64,000 nucleotides of DNA from an uncultured Alistipes sp. (GTDB taxonomy: Bacteria > Bacteroidota > Bacteroidia > Bacteroidales > Rikenellaceae). The stretch is from assembly GCA_947623305.1 (NCBI GenBank), contig CANQGQ010000007.1, positions 1 to 64,000 of the forward strand, written 5' to 3'. Both the position numbers and the translations under genes were made by a program. Below are positions 27,391 through 36,641 of this stretch, piece by piece. Under the pieces are notes generated by a model that made no database searches, had not been told where the DNA came from, and was given only the letters and a program-made list of their open reading frames with translations. How positions within the stretch are numbered: position 1 is the stretch's first letter; every line of letters starts with the position of its first letter.

Positions 27391-29061
27391 ATGATACGAG
27401 CCTTTCTCATCCTGTCGAGCGTACTTCTGACGACCGTTGCGTCTTCGGCTGCGACCTTGCAGGAGGTCGAAGAGACGATCCGCGAACTCGATCGGCTGCT
27501 CGATCGGGATGACCAGTACACCGCCAAACACGACGTGCGCGTCGTAACCATCGAGAACCTGCTCCAGTCGCGGGGCGTTTCGCTCGAACAGCAATACGAC
27601 ACGTACAGACAGCTCTACGACGAATATGCGTCGTTCCAGTTCAACAAAGCGATGGAAATGCTCGACAAGCAGATGGAGATCGCCCGCCGGCTCGGCGACC
27701 GCAGCCGGCAGAACGACGTACTGCTCGAACGAGCCATGCTCTACACCACATCGGGCACCTTTCTCGAAGCCAATGCCCTGCTCAACTCGACGATCGACAC
27801 CCTTTCGCTCACTCCGGCGCAACGCATCGTCTACTACAACACCCGGCACCGTTTCTACTTCGATTTCGGCGAATATACCCATACGCCGGAGATGAACCAC
27901 ATAGCGGCGGCCAAAATCAGTTACTACCGCAACCGGCTTTTGGAGGAGGCGCCCGCCTCGTCGGAGATCCGCCAGTACATGGTCATCCGCGACTGCATCG
28001 ACCGCAAGGAGTATGCACAGGCCGATCGGCTCAACCGCCAACTGTTGGCGCAGTTCAGCCCCGACAGCCACCCCTATGCCGTCTATGCCTACAACCAGGC
28101 CTTGATCGCCGAAGCGCTCGGCCAGCAACAGGAAACGACGCTTTGGTATGCCCGTTCGGCCATCGCCGACATCAAATCCGCGACCAAGGACAACGCTTCA
28201 CTCTGCTGCCTGGCCCAGATCATGTTGCGCGAGCAGCAGATCGACCGGGCGTTCCGCTACATCACCATTTCGCTCAACGACGCTCTTTTCTACAACGCCA
28301 AACTGCGCCCGTGGCAAATCGCCAACATCCTCCCGATGGTGGAGCGATCCTATCTGGAAGCCCGCGCCCAGCAAGAGCGGAGCGGTCGCAACCACCTGAT
28401 CGTCATATCGGTGCTGGCTACCGTGCTGTTCGGCATCTGCCTCTACGTGATGCGGCTCTACCAACGTTCACAGGCGTCGCAGCACAAGATCGAGTCGATG
28501 AACCGGCAGATTCAAGAGTACAACGATTCGCTCTCGGCCATCAACGAATGCACGCGCGAAATGAACACGGCGCTGGTCGAATCGAACGCCGTGAAGGAGG
28601 AGTATATCGCTTTTTTCCTCTCGATGTGCTCCAACTACATCGAGAAATTGGCGGCCTTCCAGCGCAACGTGCGCAACAAACTCGCCAAGGGCAAGATCGC
28701 CGAACTGCAAGCCGAATGCTCGCCGTCGACGTTGATGGATGCCGAACTGAACAACTTCTACGAGATGTTCGACAATGCGTTCCTGCAGCTCTACCCCGAT
28801 TTCGTGGAGGAGTTCAACAGCCTGCTGAAGCCTTCGGCGCGCATCGAACTGAAAAAAGGCGAACGGCTCAACACCGAATTGCGCATCTTCGCGCTCATCC
28901 GCTTGGGAATCACCGATTCGTCGCGCATCGCCTCGCTGCTGCGCTACTCGGTCAACACCATCTACAACTACCGCGCACGCATCAAGAACAACGCGGCCGG
29001 CAGCCGCGACGACTTCGAAAAATCGCTCCGCACCATCGGCGTGCTGCGCCCTTCGGAATAA
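27391..29061 (+). CDS. DUF6377 membrane-bound PUL regulator
   Basis: This 556-residue protein is built like Bacteroidales DUF6377 proteins found beside SusCD loci. It has a signal peptide (residues 1-20), TPR-like helical repeats in the periplasm (about 60-330), one transmembrane helix (near residues 331-352, VISVLATVLFGICLYVM), a coiled coil, and a C-terminal cytoplasmic helix-turn-helix (SSRIASLLRYSVNTIYNYRARI). It probably senses a glycan or its transport and controls the neighbouring PUL. It lies 459 bases upstream of susC on the same strand and divergent from GH30. Confidence 0.8.
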   Translation: MIRAFLILSSVLLTTVASSAATLQEVEETIRELDRLLDRDDQYTAKHDVRVVTIENLLQSRGVSLEQQYDTYRQLYDEYASFQFNKAMEMLDKQMEIARRLGDRSRQNDVLLERAMLYTTSGTFLEANALLNSTIDTLSLTPAQRIVYYNTRHRFYFDFGEYTHTPEMNHIAAAKISYYRNRLLEEAPASSEIRQYMVIRDCIDRKEYAQADRLNRQLLAQFSPDSHPYAVYAYNQALIAEALGQQQETTLWYARSAIADIKSATKDNASLCCLAQIMLREQQIDRAFRYITISLNDALFYNAKLRPWQIANILPMVERSYLEARAQQERSGRNHLIVISVLATVLFGICLYVMRLYQRSQASQHKIESMNRQIQEYNDSLSAINECTREMNTALVESNAVKEEYIAFFLSMCSNYIEKLAAFQRNVRNKLAKGKIAELQAECSPSTLMDAELNNFYEMFDNAFLQLYPDFVEEFNSLLKPSARIELKKGERLNTELRIFALIRLGITDSSRIASLLRYSVNTIYNYRARIKNNAAGSRDDFEKSLRTIGVLRPSE

Positions 29062-29520
29062 GGTGCAATGACGCGGTCGTTAACCCCGATTCGTTTCGGT
29101 TTTCCGCCCCGAAAAAGGGCGAAAAAGTCGTTCCGATTCCCTTGCCGATCCACTTTTCGCAAAGAGGTGCGGAGCAAACGGTCGCTGACAATCAGTCGAT
29201 TGTCAGTTAATAAAAATTTTTAATTCCACCTTCGACCCGAGACGGAAACACCCTCGAAACGAGCGGTTTTGTTTCCGTCCACTTTTTTCATGTCCGGAGC
29301 AGCCATTTAATAATTAAAAATCAATAAATTAGGCTATTTCGAGGCTATATTCTTGCAACCGGCACCCGAAGTACCGTTACGACGCAATCCCAAAATGATT
29401 AGTTTTGAAAATGAAAAACAGGCCGACAATTCAATTGTTTTTTATTAATTCCTGCTTATATAATAAGAATATATACCAAAACAACGGTAAAAAATCATTT
29501 TCCACCTAAACTAACAAAAA
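29062..29520 (+). other. Leader region of the susC operon
   Basis: This is a 459-base non-coding region that becomes very AT-rich from about 29,290. It contains TATATTCTTG (near 29346), which resembles but does not match the -7 consensus, and several A/T runs before the susC start. No gene is visible. Long leaders of this type are usual for susC operons. Confidence 0.45.
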
Positions 29521-32500
29521 ATGCCTATGAAAACCTTGACTTTCAAACTCGCTCTAATCTTTCTGATTATGGCGTCGGCGAGGAGTGCATTCGCTCAGAC
29601 CCAACCCGTTTCAGGTACCGTCAGGGACGCATCGGGCGTGCCGATTCCCGGTGCGCAGATCGTGGTCGAAGGTACCGCTCTCGGTACGACTACGGACATG
29701 GACGGACATTTCCAGTTGGATGTTCCGGACGCGGAAGAGGCCGTATTGACCGTATCGTTCATCGGATACGAATCCCAACAAATTTTCACGGGGGGGGGTA
29801 AGTCGGTCTATAGCATTGTTCTCGAAGAAGATACGGCCGCTATCGACGAGATCGTCGTGGTGGGTTACGGCATGCAGAAGAAAAGCGTCGTAACGGCCTC
29901 CATTTCGAGCATCACGGCCGACAAGCTGAAAAACCAGTCGCAAACACGTCTCGACAATGTGCTGCAGGGCATGACCTCGGGCGTTACCGTAACTACGACG
30001 TCGGGCGCTCCCGATGCCGGCGCACAGGTGCGCATCCGCGGCATCGGCTCGATCAACAATTCGGAACCGTTGTATATCGTGGACGGTCTGGCCATCTCGG
30101 GCGGCATCGACTACCTCAACCCCAACGACATCGAGCGGATCGAGGTGTTGAAAGACGCCGCTTCGGGGGCTGTCTACGGTGCCCGTGCAACGAACGGCGT
30201 CATCCTCGTAACCACCAAGCGGGGTGAAAAGGGCAGCGCCAAGGTCAACTACGACTTCTCCTACGGCTGGCAGAACCCCTGGCGCAAGCCCAAGGTGCTC
30301 AATGCCACCGAATATGCCATCATGATGAACGAGGGGGCCCTCAACAGCGGCAACAAACCCCGTTATGAAAATCCCTACGAATTCGGCAAGGGAACCGATT
30401 GGGTAAGCGCCATCTTCAACGACAACGCGCCCGTAATGAAACACGACCTCACGATCAGCGGGGCCTCCGACCAGGTAAATTATGCGTTGTCGGCCGGTTA
30501 CCTTTCGCGCGAGGGTATCATCGGCGGCAATTACGACCGTTCGAAATACGAACGCATCACGCTGCGCGCCAACCTGGGTACAACGATCTTCGACCGCACC
30601 AAGCAGCGCGACTGGCTCAACAAGCTGACGCTGCAAACCTCCACCTCCTACGCGCGCATCCTTTCGAAAGGCATCTCGACCAACTCGGAGTACGGTTCGC
30701 CGCTCGGCTCGGCCATCGGCATGTCGCCGCTGGAACCGATTTTCGCCGACGCCGCCACGGAGGAGAGCTACAAGACGCTCTATCCCGAAGGTTTCCCCTA
30801 CATCATCCGCGACAAGAACGGCCGGCCCTACACCATCGCCGACGGCACCATCTACAACGAGCAGACCAACCCGCTGGCCGCACTCGAGCAGCCCGGCGAG
30901 AAGTATCACACCGACAAGTTCGTGAGCAACTTCGTCGCCGACCTCGACCTCTACGACGGACTGAAATTCCGCACGTCGGTGGGTATCGACCTTGCCTTCT
31001 GGGGCAGCTACGGCTATGCGCAGCAGTATTTCCTCAGCTCGAAGAACTACGCCTACGACACCGTAACCGAAAGCACGACCTACGACAAGGACGGCAACGA
31101 GACCACCGTCTCCAAAACCAATTACGCGACCTCGGCCTGGCAGAGCATGAACCGCTCGCTGCTGTGGCAGGTCGAAAACGTCCTCTCCTATGAAAACAGC
31201 TTCGGCAAACACTCGATCGCCGTTCTATTGGGTCAGTCGGCGCTGTCCACTTCGTCGATGAACGTCGGCGCATCGGCCAAAGGGCTGATGTACCCCTACG
31301 ACGAGTGGAAAATCTCGGTCAACAATACCCTCGGACAGCAGAAAGACGGCGACCGCAACGGCTGGGGCAGTTGGAATTCGATTCCCTACCGGCTGGCCTC
31401 CTACTTCGGCCGCGTGTCGTACAACTACGACGAACGCTACATGATCGAGGCGACGGTACGCCGCGACGGTTCGAGCCGCTTCGGCTCCGATAACAAATGG
31501 GGCAACTTCCCGTCGGTGAGCATCGGCTGGAATGCCAAGAACGAATCGTTCCTGCGCGACGTGAAGTGGCTTTCGGCCATGAAACTGCGCGGATCGTGGG
31601 GGATCAACGGCAACGACAACATCGGCGACTTCCGTTATGCGGTCTACATGAACTCGGGGAACAACTACGTTTTCGGTTCGGGCGCCAACGGCACCGAAAC
31701 GATCGTTACGGGCGCCAAGCCTTCGGGGTTGGCCAATCCCGACGTGAAATGGGAGGAATCGCGTCAGGTGGACGTGGGTTTGGACTTGGCGTTCCTCAAC
31801 AACAAACTGACCTTCACGATCGACTACTATGACAAAAAGACCAAAGGCATGTTGCTCGACATGCCCGTACCGCAGTATTCGGGCGACTCGGCCCCCATCG
31901 GCAACCTCGGCGACATGAAGAACTACGGCATCGAGATGGAGATCGGGTACCGCTACCGCCGCGGCCATTTCGGATGGCACGTATCGGCCAACGCCACCTA
32001 CAACAGGAACAAGCTCACCTATTTGGGCGACGACTCGGCGGCGCTCTACGGTTCGAGCCACAAGATCGGCCAGTTGACGCGCGGCATCGTCGGGCTGCCG
32101 TTCCCCTACTTCTACGGGTGGAAAACCGCCGGCATCTTCCAGAACATGAATGAGGTCAACTCCTACGTCAATGCCGACGGCCAGTTGCTGCAGCCCAACG
32201 CCCTGCCAGGCGACGTTCGGTTCGTGGACATCGACGGCAACGGCGCGATCGACGACGACGACCGCACGATGATCGGCAAGGGGATGCCCGACTGGACCTT
32301 CGGTCTGAACCTCGGCTTCGAATGGAAAGGCTTCGACTTCAACCTGTTGTTGCAAGGGCAGGCCGGCTGCGAAATCTTCAACGTAACGCGCCGGACGGAC
32401 CTCTACTACATCAACCTTCCGAAGACCATCCTCAACCGTTGGACGGGCGAAGGTTCGACCGACAAATACCCGCGTTTCAGCTACGAATCGGCCAACCAGA

Positions 32501-32778
32501 ACTACCGCGTATCGGATCTCTGGCTCGAAGACGGCTCGTTCCTGCGCGCCCGCAACCTGCAGTTGGGGTACACGCTGCCGCAGCGCATCACCCGCAAGGC
32601 CGGCATTTCGCGGCTGCGAATCTACTTCCAGGCCGAAAATCTCTTCACGTTGACCGACTACTCGGGCTGCGATCCCGAAGTAACGGGCGGCAACGGCTTC
32701 GGAACCGAAATCGGCATCGACCGCGGCGTCTATCCGCAGTCGCGCACGTTCTCGGTCGGTGTAAACCTCTCGTTCTAA
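29521..32778 (+). CDS. SusC/RagA-type TonB-linked outer membrane glycan transporter
   Basis: This 1085-residue TonB-dependent transporter imports oligosaccharides across the outer membrane. It has a signal peptide (to AFAQ), a carboxypeptidase-regulatory-like domain (about residues 30-110; GVPIPGAQIVVEG), the DEIVVVGYGMQKK motif, a plug domain (RIRGIGSINNSEPLYIVDG) and a 22-strand barrel ending in VGVNLSF. It works with the SusD-like lipoprotein encoded 12 bases downstream. A run of nine G residues (29790-29798) lies in codons 90-93 and could cause slippage. An alternative start at 29527 would remove two residues. Confidence 0.95.
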   Translation: MPMKTLTFKLALIFLIMASARSAFAQTQPVSGTVRDASGVPIPGAQIVVEGTALGTTTDMDGHFQLDVPDAEEAVLTVSFIGYESQQIFTGGGKSVYSIVLEEDTAAIDEIVVVGYGMQKKSVVTASISSITADKLKNQSQTRLDNVLQGMTSGVTVTTTSGAPDAGAQVRIRGIGSINNSEPLYIVDGLAISGGIDYLNPNDIERIEVLKDAASGAVYGARATNGVILVTTKRGEKGSAKVNYDFSYGWQNPWRKPKVLNATEYAIMMNEGALNSGNKPRYENPYEFGKGTDWVSAIFNDNAPVMKHDLTISGASDQVNYALSAGYLSREGIIGGNYDRSKYERITLRANLGTTIFDRTKQRDWLNKLTLQTSTSYARILSKGISTNSEYGSPLGSAIGMSPLEPIFADAATEESYKTLYPEGFPYIIRDKNGRPYTIADGTIYNEQTNPLAALEQPGEKYHTDKFVSNFVADLDLYDGLKFRTSVGIDLAFWGSYGYAQQYFLSSKNYAYDTVTESTTYDKDGNETTVSKTNYATSAWQSMNRSLLWQVENVLSYENSFGKHSIAVLLGQSALSTSSMNVGASAKGLMYPYDEWKISVNNTLGQQKDGDRNGWGSWNSIPYRLASYFGRVSYNYDERYMIEATVRRDGSSRFGSDNKWGNFPSVSIGWNAKNESFLRDVKWLSAMKLRGSWGINGNDNIGDFRYAVYMNSGNNYVFGSGANGTETIVTGAKPSGLANPDVKWEESRQVDVGLDLAFLNNKLTFTIDYYDKKTKGMLLDMPVPQYSGDSAPIGNLGDMKNYGIEMEIGYRYRRGHFGWHVSANATYNRNKLTYLGDDSAALYGSSHKIGQLTRGIVGLPFPYFYGWKTAGIFQNMNEVNSYVNADGQLLQPNALPGDVRFVDIDGNGAIDDDDRTMIGKGMPDWTFGLNLGFEWKGFDFNLLLQGQAGCEIFNVTRRTDLYYINLPKTILNRWTGEGSTDKYPRFSYESANQNYRVSDLWLEDGSFLRARNLQLGYTLPQRITRKAGISRLRIYFQAENLFTLTDYSGCDPEVTGGNGFGTEIGIDRGVYPQSRTFSVGVNLSF
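29790..29798 (+). repeat. G9 homopolymer inside susC
   Basis: Nine consecutive G residues near codon 91 encode Gly-Gly-Gly in frame. Such tracts are prone to slipped-strand errors; one gained or lost G would shift the frame early in the protein. Confidence 0.85.
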
Positions 32779-32790
32779 CCTGAAAAACGA

Positions 32791-34320
32791 ATGACAATCA
32801 TGAAAAAAGCAATCATAAAAACAACGATCATCGCACTCGGCTCACTTGCAGCGGTGGTTCTTTCGGCCTGCACCGACGACTTCGTTACCGTAAAGCACAA
32901 CAGTTCCGAGCCGCTCGACGAATATTTCATCGACGAAGGCCGCATGTACCAGGCGCTCACGGCCGCCTACGACCCGTTGGAGTGGTTCGACTACTTCTAC
33001 CAGTACGACAATCTCAACTTGGTGTCGGACATCATGGCCGACGACATCTACTGCGGCGGCAGCAACGAAGGCGACCAGCCCATCCTGGTCAAGACCCACT
33101 ACTACACGGCCACCTCGACCGACTGTTGCAACCAGATCTGGGTCATCGCCTACTCGGGAATCAACCGCGCCTGCCACGTGTTGGAGAACCTCGACCGCGT
33201 AGCCGGCATGAGCGACGAGCATAAGGCCCGCTATCGCGCCGAGGCCACCGTGCTGAAGGCCTACTATTACACGATCCTCTGGAAGTTCTGGGGCAATATT
33301 CCCTACTACGACCAGAACCTCACGGCCCCCTATTTGGCCGCTCAGCTCGGCCACGACGAAGTCTACGAACACATCGTCTCCCGACTGGAAGAGGCCATCG
33401 CGATGAAGAGCCTGCCCATGAAGGCGTCGGCCGGCGAAGAGGGCCGCGTAACGCTGGCGATGGCCTACATGCTCTATGCAGAAGCGGTGATGTATCAGAA
33501 CGACACGAGCCGTTATGCCCAGGCGTTGAGCTACATGAAAGAGATCATCGCGTCGAAACAATATGCGTTGATGAACGATTTCGCCGAAATCTGGAAAGAG
33601 AGCGGCGAATGGTGCTCCGAGTCGATCTGGGAAATCAACTATGTGTCGGAGGGCGGCGCCCGCAGTTAGGACGCTCCCATCGCTACGGGCGGTACGGTCT
33701 ATCCGGTGCTGATCGGCATTCCCAAGGCCTTGGGCGAGTTCGGCGAAGGTTGGGGCTTCGGACCCGTGGCCGCTTCGGCTTACGAAATATACGACGACAG
33801 CGACATCCGCCGCGACGGGGGTATCCTCAACCTGGAAAAATACGCCGAAGACAACGGCATCGACCTCAGCGGCTACAGTCCCCGCTGGCAGAACACGGGT
33901 TACTGGCTTCTGAAATACATCGTGCGCCTCAACTACAACCACGGTTATTTGGGCGATCCCAACATGAACCAGGGCAACAACCTGCGTGTCTACCGTTATG
34001 CCGAGACCCTGCTCAACGCGGCCGAATTGTCGGTTCTGCTGGGCCAGGACGGCTCGGCCTATCTGCAAGAAGTGCGCGACCGCGCTCACTGCACCGACAC
34101 GGGCATCTCGCGCGAAGCGATCATCGAAGAACGCCACAAGGAGTTCGTGGGCGAGGGCAAGCGCTACTGGGATTTGGTGCGCAGCGGCCTTGCGCCGACG
34201 GTACTGACCGCCGCCAACCACCTCTACCGCCAGACCGATTGGAGCGAATCGAAGAAGTATTGGCCTATCCCGCAGTCGGAGCTCGACAAGGATCCCTCCA
34301 TGCAGCAGAACGCCTACTAA
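32791..34320 (+). pseudogene. SusD-like starch-binding lipoprotein interrupted by an in-frame TAG
   Basis: This would be a 509-residue SusD/RagB protein, the lid of the SusC transporter. The N-terminal part has a lipobox (VVLSAC) and TPR-type SusD helices (residues 1-292). At 33667-33669 the codon after GGARS is TAG, then the same frame continues without any other stop to 34320 with typical SusD C-terminal motifs (EERHKEFVGEGKRYWDLVR). A TGG (Trp) to TAG change is the simplest cause. If it is real, the lid is truncated and the PUL is impaired unless the codon is suppressed. A sequencing error is also possible. Confidence 0.85.
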
Positions 34321-34340
34321 CCGTTAAATTTCTTACGAAC

Positions 34341-36362
34341 ATGAAAACATTTTGGAAAAACATAGCGACCGCACTGGCCTTGCCGTTCCTCGCGGCCGCC
34401 TGTACAACCGATTATCCCGAACCCGATGTCAACGGATTGCCGCAGGCTTCGGAACTCGACGTAACGATCGCCGTCGATCAGGAGACCAACTACGTTACTT
34501 TCACGCTCAACAACAAGGGGATGGTTCCCCTGTGGATTTTCGGCGAGGAGAAGGTCGACGGCAAAGCCAACAAAAGTTACGCCTACACCCAGAACGGCAT
34601 CGCTCTGCGATTCCGCGAGGCCGGCGAACACACCGTCGAGGTGAAAGCTTACAATGTCAACGGCATCTCCGTCGGTTCGAAGATCGCGACCTTCGCGTTG
34701 GAGAACGATTATCACGATCCGTTCGACGATACCCCCTACCGGAACGCCATTTCCAACAACTCCGAACGGGCATGGGTATGGAACTCGTCCGTCAGCGGGC
34801 ACTTCGGCTGCGGCGATCCGAATGCCGAGACGGTTACGGGGCTCGACTGGTGGTCGGCCGGCGCCAACGAAAAGGCCGGATGGAGCCTTTACGACGACGT
34901 TCTGACGTTCAACGTCGACGGCACCTACACCTACGACCCGACCGACGGTCAAGTCTATGTCAACAAGGAATCGGGCTACAAACCCGAATATTACCTCGGC
35001 GACGATCAGGACTACGTGGCGCCCATCGAGAAGTACGAAGCGAAGTATTGGTTCGAGCAGGAGTGGAACGACGCCGGCATCGAAGAGATTTACCTCTGCT
35101 TCGACGAGGGTACCAACGTATCGTACATTCCCAATCCGGATGCGCTCGCCACACCGCGTTACAAACTCATGGAGAGTTCGGTATCGGCGCTGCGCAAAGA
35201 GATCCGGATGTATATCGCCAACTCGGCCATCGCCTGGTTTTACAACTTCGTGCCCATGGGCAGCGGCGAGGAGGCTTCCGAATCGTTCAACGGCGTAGGC
35301 TTCTCGAACGGCATGGTCGAAACCGAACTGAAACAGGGCGACGCGATCGAAGTCAAGGGCATCGACCTGACCTCCATCTGGATCGACCCCGACTTCTTCA
35401 CGCTCAACGGCGACAAGCTCGAATTCAACGCCGTCGATGGCGAATACCGCGTCTTGTGGGACGGCAAATGGCTCAAAGTTCTTCCGTTGAAGAACGGCGA
35501 ACCGGCCACCTACGAGAACAACGGCGATCTGTGGATCATCGGCGACGGCGGCGGCAAGCCCTCGCTGTCGAACCTGATCGGCTGGACGACCGAAAACGCA
35601 CTGCCGTGCGCCCGCATCGACGACAAGACCTACCGCATCACGCTCTACATGCCGGCCGAGGGCGGCTCGATCAAGGTATTCGGTCAGGCCGGCTGGGGTA
35701 CCGAATGGACGAAGGACAAGTACGGCGCGGTAACGGGCAACGGGTTGTTCCACATTCCCGAAGCGGACGGCAACATCCACACCGACCAAGCGACGCCGGG
35801 CCTCTACACCTTCACGTTCACCGACAACGGCGGCATCCTCGACCTGACGGTCGAAGCGGCCGAACCGGTAGGGCCCACGCTCTTCGATCCCGCATCGCCA
35901 GCCAATCTGTGGCCGGCGACCTGCACGATGGATTACTACTTCGCACAGGGCGACGGCTGGGCGCAGCTTCCCAACCCCGACTTCGAGCAGGCCGGCAGCG
36001 TCTACACCCTCACCATGAACGACGAAACCAACCTGCAATGGCAAGGACAGGTGAAGTTCACGACCGGCATCGCGTCGAGCGCAGGCAAGAACTACGACTT
36101 CTACATCTCGATCACCTGCACGAAAGACCATCCGGGCATAACCGTCAAATTAGTCGATGCCTCCGATGACGGCAACTTCTATTTCGACGGCCGACACAGC
36201 GTAACGGCCGACGAGGAGTTCGTTTACAAGGTCGCCAATTTCCCAGGCAAAAACATCGACAATTTGCAACTCGTCCTCGACTTCGGCGGCTGCCAGGCCG
36301 GAACGGTCGCCACCATCAAGGACATCCTCTTCCAGGAGCACCGGATCGCCGAGATGAACTGA
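34341..36362 (+). CDS. SusE-like surface glycan-binding lipoprotein
   Basis: This 673-residue lipoprotein has a lipobox (LAAACTT) and several beta-sandwich domains: an N-terminal PKD/Ig-like domain (about residues 25-115), a middle region, a SusE/F-like domain (WIIGDGGGKPSLSN, then VFGQAGWGTEW) and a C-terminal carbohydrate-binding-module-like domain of about 155 residues. Position after susC and susD and before GH16 indicates a cell-surface glycan-binding protein of the beta-glucan PUL. An open frame continues upstream over susD but has no coding character, and the ATG at 34341 with its signal peptide is clear. Confidence 0.85.
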   Translation: MKTFWKNIATALALPFLAAACTTDYPEPDVNGLPQASELDVTIAVDQETNYVTFTLNNKGMVPLWIFGEEKVDGKANKSYAYTQNGIALRFREAGEHTVEVKAYNVNGISVGSKIATFALENDYHDPFDDTPYRNAISNNSERAWVWNSSVSGHFGCGDPNAETVTGLDWWSAGANEKAGWSLYDDVLTFNVDGTYTYDPTDGQVYVNKESGYKPEYYLGDDQDYVAPIEKYEAKYWFEQEWNDAGIEEIYLCFDEGTNVSYIPNPDALATPRYKLMESSVSALRKEIRMYIANSAIAWFYNFVPMGSGEEASESFNGVGFSNGMVETELKQGDAIEVKGIDLTSIWIDPDFFTLNGDKLEFNAVDGEYRVLWDGKWLKVLPLKNGEPATYENNGDLWIIGDGGGKPSLSNLIGWTTENALPCARIDDKTYRITLYMPAEGGSIKVFGQAGWGTEWTKDKYGAVTGNGLFHIPEADGNIHTDQATPGLYTFTFTDNGGILDLTVEAAEPVGPTLFDPASPANLWPATCTMDYYFAQGDGWAQLPNPDFEQAGSVYTLTMNDETNLQWQGQVKFTTGIASSAGKNYDFYISITCTKDHPGITVKLVDASDDGNFYFDGRHSVTADEEFVYKVANFPGKNIDNLQLVLDFGGCQAGTVATIKDILFQEHRIAEMN

Positions 36363-36479
36363 TTCGCAAACGGGAGGGAACGGAATCGCCAAGAGGTTCC
36401 GCTCTCTCTTGTTCGTTTTTTAAGCGATTAGCTACAAATTTACACCGACGGGATTCCCAACCCGTACAACCTTGCGGGT

Positions 36480-36618
36480 TCCGACCGAAGCCCCCGCGAA
36501 GGCGGGGGTGCGGGGGTGGGTCAAATCTGCAATCGCGGCTTCGCCGCGAGCGGCACGACCGACGGCCATGTAAAACCGTTTGCCAACTCGATTCGGTGGA
36601 AAGTTGTATATAGTTACC
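36480..36618 (+). repeat. Dispersed intergenic repeat, family A
   Basis: It is homologous in reverse orientation to 12163-12300 over most of its length, including the stem CCCCCGCGAAGGCGGGGG, GGGGGTGGGTC, GCGGCTTCGCCGC and the distal block GCCAACTCGATTCGGTG. Its right end carries the TACCTTTG box (36615-36622) of the GH16 gene, so here the repeat may provide the promoter. Confidence 0.75.
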
Positions 36619-36622
36619 TTTG
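36615..36622 (+). promoter_or_regulatory. -7 box (TACCTTTG) upstream of GH16
   Basis: This is a consensus box 20 bases before the ATG at 36642, at the edge of the family A repeat. The matching position in the copy near 12163 reads TACCAAAA and would be inactive. Confidence 0.55.
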
Positions 36623-36641
36623 TTTTTATTACCTTCAACCC

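Noticed and set aside
33706..34320. Separate gene for the second half of SusD
   Set aside because: It is in the same frame as the first half with only one stop between them, has no signal peptide and is the known C-terminal half of the family.
33609..34340. Upstream extension of the SusE-like gene over SusD
   Set aside because: The extension is Arg/Gly/Pro-rich shadow sequence of susD in another frame; a signal peptide with lipobox begins at 34341.
34317..36131. 604-residue minus-strand frame opposite the SusE-like gene
   Set aside because: It is a shadow of a gene with a clear lipoprotein signal and glycan-binding domains; it contains no recognised motif.
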